Shown here piece by piece: positions 34,031-42,543 of a stretch of 51,455 bases of DNA (the stretch's first letter is position 1; each line of letters begins with the position of its first letter). Source of the stretch: a bacterium (lineage in GTDB: Bacteria; Patescibacteriota; Patescibacteriia; Patescibacteriales; GWC2-42-12); contig JAUSGE010000014.1 of NCBI GenBank assembly GCA_030649205.1, forward strand, positions 92,717-144,171. Direction: 5' to 3'. Position numbers and translations under genes: made by a program. Under the pieces are notes generated by a model that was not told where the DNA came from, did no database searches, and saw only the letters and a list, made by a program, of their open reading frames with translations.

Positions 34031-34050
34031 TTTGTTATTTGTTTATTTTA

Positions 34051-34079
34051 TTGACTTATAAAAAAGAATATGTTAATAT
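34051..34079 (+). promoter_or_regulatory. Promoter of the sigma-4/HARE-HTH gene
   Basis: TTGACT (34051-34056), 17-nt spacer, TAATAT (34074-34079). The predicted leader is about 60 nt, longer than for the leaderless genes of this window, and may hold regulatory sequence. Confidence 0.65.
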
Positions 34080-34147
34080 ATTGCGATAAAATGCCTGGAC
34101 AAAAAATCAATACTCTTGCTTAATAAGCCAGCTGGCGGACTAATACT

Positions 34148-35374
34148 ATGGAAAATAAATCAATCTTAGATCAAATAATTGACAATCATCAGGCCGAAGA
34201 AGTGGCGCGGCTTGACGCGGTTGAGATTATAAACAATTTGTTTAATGAACTTGACCCCCGAGAGCGCGATGTTTTAGCCAGACGCTTTGGCTTGCGCCAT
34301 GAGCGCCGGGAAACCCTGGAAGAAATCGGTAAAATTCATAGTTTAACCAGAGAACGGATCAGGCAGATAGAAACTTTAAGCATTAAAAGATTAAAACAGC
34401 GGGAAAATTCGGATAATTACTTAAGCGGGCTCCGAAATGTGGTTATTCATTTGCTGGAAGAGCATGGCGGACTGATGGAAAAAGAATATTTATTTAAAAA
34501 TTTGGTTAATTTGTCTTTAGGCGCTGGCGCGAAAGGCGAAAACGAAGCCAAGCATAAGCGGCATTTTAGCTTCTTAATTTCCCGGCTCCTGCCTGATGAA
34601 TTTGAAGAAGTTAATGATTCCGAACTGTTTAAAGAGTCGTTTAAATTAAAATTCCAATCCTTGGAACATCTGGAGGTGTTAACTTTGGAGCTTTTAGAAA
34701 AAATTCGGCAAGCCAAGCGGGTGCTGATAACCGGCGATCTGATTGCCTTGTCAAAAGAGCTTGACGCTTATAAAATCAATCAAGCTAAATTCAGCCAAGC
34801 CGGCAATTTGGATATCTCCGGCGTTTTAACCAATGGTTTATTTTCCGAGCGCGCCGAAGTGGTTAATCAAAATAAAGCCATTTATTCCATTCTGCAAGCC
34901 GCGAAAAAAATTGAGCAGAATAAATTCGGCTATTGGGGTTTGGACGATTGGCGTGAAATCAGGCCGAAAACAATTAATGATAAAATTTATCTGGTGTTAA
35001 AGCACAGCGGCAAACCCCTGCATTTTGCCGGAATCGCCGACCGGATTAATCAAGTCAGCTTTGACGGAAAAATTGCCAACGCCGCCACCGTGCACAATGA
35101 ATTGATTTTGGACGGCAAATACATTTTGGTCGGCCGCGGCCTTTACGGCTTGAGAGAATGGGGCTACCAAAAAGGCACGGTTAGCGATGTGATTGAGCAA
35201 ATTTTGACGGAAGCCGGGCGGCCATTAAGCCGCGAAGAAATAATCAATAAAGTTTTAGGCCAAAGATTGGTAAAAAAGGCCACGATTAATTTAGCCTTGA
35301 TGAATCGGGAAAAATTTTCCATCACCACGGATGGCCACTATAACCTTAAGGCCGGCCAAACTGTGGTTTTATAA
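34148..35374 (+). CDS. Sigma-region-4-like DNA-binding protein with HARE-HTH domains
   Basis: 408 aa. Residues ~30-85 form a sigma-70 region 4: LDPRERDVLARRFGL, TLEEIGKIHSLTRERIRQIE. There is no region 2, so it cannot work as a normal sigma factor. Residues ~275-340 and perhaps ~345-400 look like winged-helix HARE-HTH modules (TINDKIYLVLKHSGKPLHF, VHNELILDGKYILVGRGLYG), as in the RNA polymerase delta subunit. It may bind RNA polymerase or the -35 region and modulate transcription. The combination is an inference from motifs. Confidence 0.78.
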   Translation: MENKSILDQIIDNHQAEEVARLDAVEIINNLFNELDPRERDVLARRFGLRHERRETLEEIGKIHSLTRERIRQIETLSIKRLKQRENSDNYLSGLRNVVIHLLEEHGGLMEKEYLFKNLVNLSLGAGAKGENEAKHKRHFSFLISRLLPDEFEEVNDSELFKESFKLKFQSLEHLEVLTLELLEKIRQAKRVLITGDLIALSKELDAYKINQAKFSQAGNLDISGVLTNGLFSERAEVVNQNKAIYSILQAAKKIEQNKFGYWGLDDWREIRPKTINDKIYLVLKHSGKPLHFAGIADRINQVSFDGKIANAATVHNELILDGKYILVGRGLYGLREWGYQKGTVSDVIEQILTEAGRPLSREEIINKVLGQRLVKKATINLALMNREKFSITTDGHYNLKAGQTVVL

Positions 35375-35392
35375 ATTGTCTCTAATCTTTTA

Positions 35393-35428
35393 GACACTCG
35401 GCCCCCGGCGGACACCGAGTGTTTTTTG
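35393..35428. terminator. Terminator, GACACTCGG family, copy 3 (variant loop)
   Basis: Stem ACACTCGG/CCGAGTGT with a 13-nt loop, followed by TTTTTT. The outer stem equals the copies at 30171 and 30925, while the inner part has diverged. Confidence 0.82.
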
Positions 35429-35439
35429 TTCATTTATAT

Positions 35440-35492
35440 TTGGCAAAATCGGATGAATATGGTAAAATAGTATCAGTTAATTGGTTAACCAA
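35440..35492 (+). promoter_or_regulatory. Promoter with palindromic operator-like site
   Basis: TTGGCA (35440-35445), 17-nt spacer, TAAAAT (35463-35468). The perfect palindrome TTGGTTAACCAA (35481-35492) lies just downstream of the expected transcription start and 5 nt before the ATG. It could be a repressor site or a small hairpin over the start region. Confidence 0.55.
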
Positions 35493-35497
35493 CTATC

Positions 35498-36946
35498 ATG
35501 GATATCGTCTTGAATTTACAACCGCTGATAGATTTTTTTAATTTGCCGCCGGATCAGTTTTTAGTAAGCTTATTTTTGTATGTTGGCTGGATTCCCATTG
35601 CCATAACGTTTATTTACGGAGTTTGCCAGGTTTGGCTAAGATATAAAAGATTGGCTTATGGCGCGGCGCAAAAGACAATTTTACTGGCCATTGACGTGCC
35701 GCGCGGCAACGCGCAAACGCCCATGGCCGTGGAAAATATGTTTTCCTACTTGGCCGGCGCGCACGGCACCAAAGATTTATATGAAAAATGGTGGCTGGGC
35801 GAGTGGCAGTTGTATTTTAGTTTTGAAATCGTCAGTATTGAGGGTTTTATCCAATTTTTAGTTTGGCTGCCGGAAAAATACCGCAATGTGCTGGAAGCGG
35901 CCCTATATTCCCAGTATCCGGACGCGGAAATTACCGAAGTTAATGATTATACCCAGGGTTATCCCACGCATTTCCCTGACGATCAGTATGATATTTACGG
36001 CACTGAATTCAAATTAGTGAAGAATTCGGTTTATCCCATAAAAACCTACAAGCATTTTGAACATATGATGGGCGAGCCGGAGACCCAGTATAAAGATCCC
36101 ATGGCCGCGCTGATGGATTTAATGGGCAGTATGAAGAAAGGCGAGCAGTTATGGTATCAAATTTTAGTTATTCCGACTGACAGCGCTTGGGCGGAAGAAG
36201 GTGAAAACGAGATTAAAAAAATTATCGGCGAAAAAGCCGCCAGGAATAATTTAGTTGATAAAATTTTAGACGGCCTGCTTAACGCCCTGGGCGCGGCCAG
36301 CGAGATGATTTACAGTATTTGGGGCGATATTAAAGAACAGAAAGCCGAGGACAAAGAGCCGCAATTCAAAATGATGAATTTGAAGCCCAGGCAAAAGAAG
36401 CAAGTTGAGGAAATTCAGGAAAAAGTCGGTAAACTGGGCTTCGCCGTAAAAATCAGATTTGTCTATATAGCCAAAAAAGAGGCTATGAATAAAAATAAAG
36501 TGTCCTACGGCATGACCGGCCATATGAAGCAGTTTAATTTTAACGACTTGAATTCTTATAAGCCGGATACGGGCGATGGCGGCACGCAAACCAAGCTCCG
36601 CTACGAAATTATTTTCGGCCATTATCGGCTCAACCTGCGCAAAATAAAATTAATGATAGCCTATAAATTCAGAAGCGATGCCAGGGGGCGCTCGCCGCAT
36701 ATATTAAATATTGAAGAATTGGCATCAATTTGGCACTTTCCGCTGGAAGCCGTGGTCAAGGCGCCATTGGTACAAAAAGCGCCTGGCCGCAAGGCCGAAC
36801 CGCCGTCCGGCCTGCCCGTTATCATGGAAAGCGCGGCCAAGGAGCTGGGAGCCGGCGCGGCCAGAACGGAAAATATTTTTACTTTAACTAATGGCGACAG
36901 CGCCAAACCGGCGGCCGGACCGCCGGCAAATTTGCCGGTAGTATAA
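35498..36946 (+). CDS. Membrane protein of unknown function paired with the TraG-like ATPase
   Basis: 482 aa. One or two hydrophobic helices lie near the N-terminus (LFLYVGWIPIAITFIYGVCQVWL, residues ~25-48). The rest is soluble and mixed alpha/beta, with QILVIPTDSAWAEEGENEI and a tail rich in Ala/Pro. I do not recognise a family function. It precedes the VirD4/TraG-like ATPase with only a family A repeat between them. A role as the ATPase's membrane partner is reasonable but inferred. Confidence 0.7.
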   Translation: MDIVLNLQPLIDFFNLPPDQFLVSLFLYVGWIPIAITFIYGVCQVWLRYKRLAYGAAQKTILLAIDVPRGNAQTPMAVENMFSYLAGAHGTKDLYEKWWLGEWQLYFSFEIVSIEGFIQFLVWLPEKYRNVLEAALYSQYPDAEITEVNDYTQGYPTHFPDDQYDIYGTEFKLVKNSVYPIKTYKHFEHMMGEPETQYKDPMAALMDLMGSMKKGEQLWYQILVIPTDSAWAEEGENEIKKIIGEKAARNNLVDKILDGLLNALGAASEMIYSIWGDIKEQKAEDKEPQFKMMNLKPRQKKQVEEIQEKVGKLGFAVKIRFVYIAKKEAMNKNKVSYGMTGHMKQFNFNDLNSYKPDTGDGGTQTKLRYEIIFGHYRLNLRKIKLMIAYKFRSDARGRSPHILNIEELASIWHFPLEAVVKAPLVQKAPGRKAEPPSGLPVIMESAAKELGAGAARTENIFTLTNGDSAKPAAGPPANLPVV

Positions 36947-36955
36947 ATTTTTTAT

Positions 36956-37056
36956 TGTCATTGCGAGCGACTGAAAGGAGCGAAGCAATCTCACGGATGC
37001 TTACAGAAATAATAGTTCGTGAGATTGCTTCGTCGCTAGCGCTCCTCGCAATGACA
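36956..37056. repeat. Intergenic hairpin repeat, family A, copy 5
   Basis: 101 nt, TGTCATTGCGAGCG to CCTCGCAATGACA. It occupies nearly the whole gap between the membrane protein and the ATPase and ends 7 nt before the ATG. Confidence 0.9.
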
Positions 37057-37063
37057 GAAAGTT

Positions 37064-38875
37064 ATGCCTCAAGATATTGCCGCGTTCGCGGAAGCCAATT
37101 TCCGCAACCAGCATAGAAAATTTGGAATTAAAACCGACGACCGGCGCCGGCATATGTATTTAATCGGAAAAACCGGCATGGGAAAATCCACCATCCTGGA
37201 AAATATGATTGTTGATGATATCAGGGCCGGCAAGGGCGTTATGGTGGTTGATCCGCACGGTGATTTAGCGGAAAAAATTGTTGAATACATCCCGGCCAGC
37301 CGAGTTAATGATGTAATCTATTTTAATCCGGCTGACATGGAATATCCGATTGCTTTTAACATCGTTGAGCAGGTGGAGCCGCATTTAAGGCACCTGGTCG
37401 CTTCCGGCTTAATCGGGGTGTTTAAAAAGCTTTGGGCCGATTCCTGGGGGCCGCGGCTGGAATATATTTTAAGGAACGCCATTCTGGCGATTTTGGATTA
37501 TCCCGGCTCAACTCTGTTGGCGGTTACCAGAATGCTCTCGGATAAAAGCTTTCGCAAAAAAGTAATAGAAAAAATCCAGGACCCGGTGGTTAAATCTTTT
37601 TGGGTCAATGAATTCGCCGGCTATGCCAATAATTTCGCCTCCGAAGCGGTTTCGCCAATCCAAAATAAAGTTGGCCAGTTTTTGTCCAGTTCGCTGGTCA
37701 GAAATATTGTCGGCCAGGTAAAATCATCAATTGATTTAAGGGAGGTGATGGATTCGGGAAAAATCTTGATTATGAATTTAAGCAAAGGCCGCATCGGCGA
37801 AGATAATTCGGCTCTTTTGGGGGCGATGATGATTACCAAGGTCCAACTTTCGGCTATGAGCCGGGTTGATATTTTGGAAAAAGAACGCCACGATTTTTAT
37901 TTATACATAGACGAATTTCAAAATTTTACCACCGACAGCTTTGCCAATATTTTATCCGAAGCCAGAAAGTACCGCCTGAATCTGATTATGGCCCATCAGT
38001 ATATTGAACAGCTGGGGGAAATAGTTAAGCCGGCCGTTTTTGGCAATGTCGGCACGATTATAGTTTTTCGCGTCGGCGCGACCGATGCCGAGGAATTGGT
38101 TAAAGAATTTACGCCCGTGTTCACGGAAGAGGATTTAGTTAATTTGCCGAAGTATGAATTTTATATAAAGTTGATGATTGAGGGCATATCCTCGGATCCG
38201 TTTTCCGCCCGCGGCCTGCCCCCTTTAACCGATGAAGAAAGAACCGGCAATAAAGAAAAAGTCATAAAAGTGTCGCGCGAACGCTATGCTAAGCAGAAAG
38301 CCGTGGTGGAAGATAAAATTTCTCGCTGGCATACCAATAATGAAGAAACTGATCAGGCGGCCGTGAAAGAAGCGGTTAGGCGCCAGCCTAGGGAAATCGC
38401 CCGCGCGCCCTTCGCGGCCAGGGAAGAAATCGCCAGACTGCCCAAGCCGCCGGCTCCGCCGGCGATTAAGGAAAGAGCGGCTGAACCGTGGCTGAATAAA
38501 AATAATCAGCCGGCGGCGTTAAAGCATGACGCAGTCTGCAGCCGTTGCGGCCAGGCGACCCAAGTATCGTTCGCGCCGGACGGCATCAGGCCGATTTTTT
38601 GTAAAAATTGCTTGACTTTGGCTAAACAGGAAAAAAACCAAGAAGTAGAATTAAGGCTGGAAGCGAAAAAACAGGAGCTGAACAAAATTAATCAGTCCGC
38701 GCCGGGGGCAATCAGCCTTAATCAGGCTATAAAAAGCGGGCCGGTTGATTTTCAGGGCAAAAGGATTCAGCCGCGGCCGTTTTCCGGCAAACGGGAAAAT
38801 TATAGCGAGGAGAATAAGCGTGATGCCGGAGCGGCTGGAGGAAATTTAAAAGAAGATGAAGCGGTTGTTTTATAA
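37064..38875 (+). CDS. TraG/VirD4-like type IV secretion ATPase with C-terminal zinc finger
   Basis: 603 aa. Walker A GKTGMGKST (~residues 35-43), VVDPHGDLAEKI, Walker B FYLYIDEFQNF (~280) and the arginine-finger/sensor region AHQYIEQL. The domain order fits a conjugation coupling or DNA/protein-pumping ATPase, but no relaxase, VirB4 or pilus genes are near. After ~residue 400 a Pro/Ala-rich linker leads to a CxxC...CxxC finger (CSRCGQ, then FCKNCL). No N-terminal membrane helix is seen, so the upstream membrane protein could supply anchoring. Confidence 0.82.
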   Translation: MPQDIAAFAEANFRNQHRKFGIKTDDRRRHMYLIGKTGMGKSTILENMIVDDIRAGKGVMVVDPHGDLAEKIVEYIPASRVNDVIYFNPADMEYPIAFNIVEQVEPHLRHLVASGLIGVFKKLWADSWGPRLEYILRNAILAILDYPGSTLLAVTRMLSDKSFRKKVIEKIQDPVVKSFWVNEFAGYANNFASEAVSPIQNKVGQFLSSSLVRNIVGQVKSSIDLREVMDSGKILIMNLSKGRIGEDNSALLGAMMITKVQLSAMSRVDILEKERHDFYLYIDEFQNFTTDSFANILSEARKYRLNLIMAHQYIEQLGEIVKPAVFGNVGTIIVFRVGATDAEELVKEFTPVFTEEDLVNLPKYEFYIKLMIEGISSDPFSARGLPPLTDEERTGNKEKVIKVSRERYAKQKAVVEDKISRWHTNNEETDQAAVKEAVRRQPREIARAPFAAREEIARLPKPPAPPAIKERAAEPWLNKNNQPAALKHDAVCSRCGQATQVSFAPDGIRPIFCKNCLTLAKQEKNQEVELRLEAKKQELNKINQSAPGAISLNQAIKSGPVDFQGKRIQPRPFSGKRENYSEENKRDAGAAGGNLKEDEAVVL

Positions 38876-38891
38876 ACTACCTTGACTTTTT

Positions 38892-39644
38892 ATGATGCTA
38901 AAAGCGAGTTTGCATATTCATACCTTTGAAGATAAGCTCGAAGGCCATCTTATTAAATACAATGTTTATGAGCTGATTGATTGGGCATCACAGCTCGGGT
39001 TTAAGGTTTTAGGCTTAACCTGCCATAAAAAATTCGTCTATCAGGACGATTATGTTAAATATGCCGCCGGCAAAGGCATTCTGCTTTTATTGGGCATTGA
39101 GCTGCAGATGAAAAAAATAATGCGCAATGATTTGGTGGTCTTAAATATTGACCCCAAAGAAGCCGGGGAGATTGAAAAAATAAACAGTTTTAAAAAATTA
39201 TCAGACTATAAAAAAAAACACCCGGGGATTTTCGTGCTGGCCGCCCATCCGCTGGCTGACCGCCGTTTTTCCATGGGACGGAAAAAATTGGTCAAAAATA
39301 TTGATCTGTTTGACAGCGTGGAGCATGTTTGGTTCTATTCGCGGCGGCTGTTTAATCCTAATAAAAAAGTCAAGAAAATAACCGAAAGATTCAATAAGCC
39401 GTTTCTGGCCACCTCTGATGCGCATTTTTTAAAATATTTTAATACCGATTACGCCTTAGTTGACGCTGACGATCTGGAACCGGCAAGTTTTTTCGCCGCC
39501 ATTAAGCTCGGCCGGTTTATCAACGTGACCAAGCCAAAAAAAATTCATCAGCTATTGTGGTGCGTGATTAATTTTCAATTGAAAAAAATCATTTTTTTCG
39601 CCAAAAAGCATAAGCGCGAAAAAAAACTTTTAAATTATGGATAG
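38892..39644 (+). CDS. PHP-domain phosphoesterase-like protein
   Basis: 250 aa. The first metal motif SLHIHT is at residues 6-11, with later LGLTCHKKF, AAHPLADRRF and ATSDAHFL, as in PHP metal-dependent phosphoesterases. The substrate is unknown. Its stop overlaps the start of the DUF1361 gene by 8 nt. Confidence 0.8.
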   Translation: MMLKASLHIHTFEDKLEGHLIKYNVYELIDWASQLGFKVLGLTCHKKFVYQDDYVKYAAGKGILLLLGIELQMKKIMRNDLVVLNIDPKEAGEIEKINSFKKLSDYKKKHPGIFVLAAHPLADRRFSMGRKKLVKNIDLFDSVEHVWFYSRRLFNPNKKVKKITERFNKPFLATSDAHFLKYFNTDYALVDADDLEPASFFAAIKLGRFINVTKPKKIHQLLWCVINFQLKKIIFFAKKHKREKKLLNYG

Positions 39645-40302
39645 AATAATTCACAACTCTATTTTCAGTCTGGACAAGGTCTACCTCCGCTACCGCTGGC
39701 TGGGCGATGTCTACATCAACGATTACCAGCTTTTTACGATTTTTTGGAATTTGATTTTAGCGCTGACTCCGCTGGCGCTTTATTTTATTTTAAGAAAATA
39801 CGCCGCCGAAACCAGATTGGCCGGCCTCGGGCAAAAAATTATCGCCATCGTTTTATTTTTTGTTTGGCTGCTATTTTTTCCCAATACCGCCTACATTATA
39901 ACTGACGTCAGGCACCTGTTGAATTATTGCCCGGCTGATTCGCCGTTTAAAGTTTGCGAAGAAAATGCCTGGATGATTATGCTCTTTTTCACATATTCAA
40001 GCCTGGGCTGGATTTCTTTTTATTATTTATTGAAGCAAATGGCGAAATTGGCGGGCGAAATATTCAGCAGATTTATTTCACGCGTTTTTATCGCTTTAGC
40101 CATACCCGTGACGGCGCTGGGAGTGCTCGTCGGCCTATTTAACCGTTTTAACAGTTTGGACGCGATTTTATTTCCCGTACAATTCATTAAAGTTATCGGA
40201 CTTTACTTTTCCGACATTAATTATTTTTTAAATTGGTTGATTTTTACGGTTTTTTTGTATTTGCTATATCTGGCCGGGGATGTTATATTCAGAAAAGTAT
40301 GA
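39637..40302 (+). CDS. DUF1361 membrane protein
   Basis: 221 aa with about six hydrophobic helices. Contains LFFPNTAYIITDVRHL, which is the signature of DUF1361 integral membrane proteins. The function is unknown. It overlaps the PHP gene by 8 nt and ends at a terminator-like hairpin. Confidence 0.8.
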   Translation: MDRIIHNSIFSLDKVYLRYRWLGDVYINDYQLFTIFWNLILALTPLALYFILRKYAAETRLAGLGQKIIAIVLFFVWLLFFPNTAYIITDVRHLLNYCPADSPFKVCEENAWMIMLFFTYSSLGWISFYYLLKQMAKLAGEIFSRFISRVFIALAIPVTALGVLVGLFNRFNSLDAILFPVQFIKVIGLYFSDINYFLNWLIFTVFLYLLYLAGDVIFRKV

Positions 40303-40384
40303 ACCCCGTTAGAAATTAGCTATTTAACGGGTATTTTTGTTAAAATATGCCAGAAGAAGGGAAAAACATAATTTCTAACGGGGT
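40303..40384. promoter_or_regulatory. Terminator and competing 16-bp inverted repeat over a start codon
   Basis: The strand ACCCCGTTAGAAATTA (40303-40318) can pair with TAACGGG at 40325-40331 to form a terminator (7-bp stem, then TATTTTTG). It can also pair perfectly over 16 bp with 40369-40384, which lies inside the next gene. The second structure would loop out the start codon at 40347. The two pairings exclude each other, as in attenuators. Confidence 0.6.
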
Positions 40385-41906
40385 GAATTATCATAAAATT
40401 AGCAAGGCAACCGATTTGACCGCAAAAAAAGATCGCTGGCTTTATCGTTTTTTGGAAATTTTACCGGGTTGGCTGTCATGGTCTACCTTGATAATTTTAT
40501 TGCTGTTTTCATGGCTAAGGCCGATCTGGGTGGCTTATTTTATTATTGCTTTTGATGTTTATTGGCTGTTATTGGTGATTTACTTGGGCATTAACCTTTT
40601 CGCCGCTTATATAACCATGAAAAAAAATATTAGCGTTGATTGGCGGGAAAAATGCGAAAAATTGGCCTGGACTGATATAATTCACTTAGTAATTTTTCCA
40701 ACATACAATGAAGGCTTGGAGGTCATCAGGCCAAGTTTTGAGGCCTTGATTAAGGACGGTTATCCAACCGACAAGATGATTATGGTTTTGGCGATTGAGG
40801 AGCGGGCAGGCGAGGCGGCCTATGCCAGAGCCGCCGCGATTGCCAGCGAATTTGGCGATAAATTTAAGCATTTTTTAATTACCGTTCACCCCGACGCCAT
40901 CGCCGGAGAGATTAAGGGGAAGGGATCTAACCAGGCTTGGGCGGCTAAACAGGCGAAACTGCTGATAGATGAGCATAATTATAATTATGACAAAATTTTA
41001 GTCAGCGTTTTTGACATGGACACAGTGGTCATACCCGGTTATTTTTTCTGTTTAACCTATAAATTTTTAACCGTGCCGCGGCCCTACCGCGCGAGTTATC
41101 AGCCCATACCGGTTTACCACAATAACATTTGGCAGGCGCCGTTTTTCGCGCGCGTGGCCGCGTCGTCCAATACTTTTTGGCAGATGATGCAGCAAATTAG
41201 GCAGGAAAAACTGGCGACTTATTCATCGCATTCCATGACCTGGCGCGCTTTGGTGGATATAGATTTTTGGTCAACCAACATGGTGAGCGAGGATTCGCGT
41301 ATTTTCTGGCATTGCTATCTTTATTACCGCGGCGACTATCGCGTTGAGCCGCTGTACTTTCCGGTTTCCATGGATGTTTGTATGGATGAGACTATCAGGC
41401 GCACCATGAAAAATTTATATAAACAGCAAAGGCGCTGGGGCTGGGGCGTGGAAAATCTGCCGTACTTGATGTTCAACGCTATCAAGCAGAGAAAAGATTT
41501 ACCGCTGGGGCGGGCAGCCAATAAAATTTTAATACAGCTTTACGGTTTTCATTCTTGGGCCACCAACGCGCTGATTATCGGCGTCATCGGCTGGATGCCC
41601 ATGATACTGGGCGGCAATCAATTTAATGTAACCGTGTTGTCCAGCAATCTGCCCGTGGTGTCGCGAACCTTAATGACCGTGGCCATGGTTGGCATGGTAT
41701 TTTCCGCCGTCATATCTACGATGCTTCTGCCCAAAAGGCCGCCCCATTATGGCCTTGGCAAAAGCATCGCCATGATTCTGCAGTGGCTTATTTTGCCGGT
41801 CAGCATCATAGTTTTCGGCGCCATTCCCGGACTGGACGCGCAGACTAGGCTAATGTTTGGAAAATATATGGGGTTTTGGGTAACGCCGAAGGCGAGGAAA
41901 AGCTGA
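40347..41906 (+). CDS. Cellulose-synthase-like GT2 glycosyltransferase (membrane)
   Basis: 519 aa. Two N-terminal helices are followed by a GT2 domain with FPTYNEG, the DxD motif in SVFDMDTVV, the acid SEDSR, and QQRRWGWG (QxxRW), then about three C-terminal helices. This layout fits processive or polymerising GT2 enzymes that extrude a polysaccharide. There is no PilZ domain. The donor is unknown. The first codons overlap the 16-nt inverted repeat at 40369-40384. Confidence 0.85.
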   Translation: MPEEGKNIISNGVNYHKISKATDLTAKKDRWLYRFLEILPGWLSWSTLIILLLFSWLRPIWVAYFIIAFDVYWLLLVIYLGINLFAAYITMKKNISVDWREKCEKLAWTDIIHLVIFPTYNEGLEVIRPSFEALIKDGYPTDKMIMVLAIEERAGEAAYARAAAIASEFGDKFKHFLITVHPDAIAGEIKGKGSNQAWAAKQAKLLIDEHNYNYDKILVSVFDMDTVVIPGYFFCLTYKFLTVPRPYRASYQPIPVYHNNIWQAPFFARVAASSNTFWQMMQQIRQEKLATYSSHSMTWRALVDIDFWSTNMVSEDSRIFWHCYLYYRGDYRVEPLYFPVSMDVCMDETIRRTMKNLYKQQRRWGWGVENLPYLMFNAIKQRKDLPLGRAANKILIQLYGFHSWATNALIIGVIGWMPMILGGNQFNVTVLSSNLPVVSRTLMTVAMVGMVFSAVISTMLLPKRPPHYGLGKSIAMILQWLILPVSIIVFGAIPGLDAQTRLMFGKYMGFWVTPKARKS

Positions 41907-41921
41907 AAATGTAAAGTTTTC

Positions 41922-42052
41922 TATCATTGCGAGGAGGAGCGCAGCGACGACGCGGCAATCTCCGGTAAGTCGCTAATAACCGGAGATTGTCATGGCTACG
42001 CCAGATCTCGCGTAGCGATTGACTTCGCTCCTTTCAGTCGCTCGCAATGACA
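41922..42052. repeat. Intergenic hairpin repeat, family A, copy 6
   Basis: About 131 nt, beginning TATCATTGCGAGG and ending GCTCGCAATGACA. It includes the same extra AGATCT-containing inner segment as copy 2, so these two may be more closely related to each other. Confidence 0.88.
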
Positions 42053-42076
42053 GTATATGCTATAATTACAATCAAT

Positions 42077-42529
42077 ATGATTAGCGGAGTAATTATAAAG
42101 AAAATTAATAAAAATGTTGATGCCAGGGGCTGGCTGGCGGAAATTTACCGCGCCGACGAGTTGAATTATCGGCCGATGATGGGTTATGTCAGCGTTACCA
42201 ATCCGGGGGTGATTCGCGGGCCGCATGAGCATAAACAGCAGAGCGACGCTTTTGTTTTTATCGGGCCGGGAAATTTTGAATTGCATTTATGGGACGGGCG
42301 TTCCGGCAGCGCGACCGAAGGAGAATATCTGAAAATTGAAGCCGGGGAGAATAATCCTGTTATGGCAATTGTGCCGCCCGGGGTGGTGCACGGCTATAAA
42401 TGCCTTGGGGCCGCCGCCGGCTGGTGCATAAATTTACCGGATAAATTGTACCGCGGAGAGGGTAAAGCTGGCGAAGTGGATGAAATCAGGTGGGAGGGCA
42501 ATTCAGAGTCGCCTTATAGAATAGAATAA
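42077..42529 (+). CDS. dTDP-4-dehydrorhamnose 3,5-epimerase-like cupin (RmlC family)
   Basis: 150 aa from ATG 42077; the longer frame from 42047 begins inside the repeat. A TATAAT lies at 42061-42066, 10 nt before the ATG. Cupin residues include RGPHEHKQQSDAF and VPPGVVHGYKCLG. It is shorter than classical RmlC (about 180 aa) and has RGPHEH where RmlC has RGLHYQ. It could be the missing RmlC of the dTDP-rhamnose set, or a related sugar 3,4-ketoisomerase. Confidence 0.72.
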   Translation: MISGVIIKKINKNVDARGWLAEIYRADELNYRPMMGYVSVTNPGVIRGPHEHKQQSDAFVFIGPGNFELHLWDGRSGSATEGEYLKIEAGENNPVMAIVPPGVVHGYKCLGAAAGWCINLPDKLYRGEGKAGEVDEIRWEGNSESPYRIE

Positions 42530-42543
42530 TAATTTTAAATTTT

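Noticed and set aside
16297-37056. CRISPR array from the regularly recurring repeats
   Set aside because: The repeats are single palindromic units kilobases apart in gene gaps, with no spacer pattern and no cas genes.
37064-38875. Integrative conjugative element around the TraG-like ATPase
   Set aside because: No integrase, relaxase or attachment-site repeats are visible on either side, and the flanking genes look like core chromosome.
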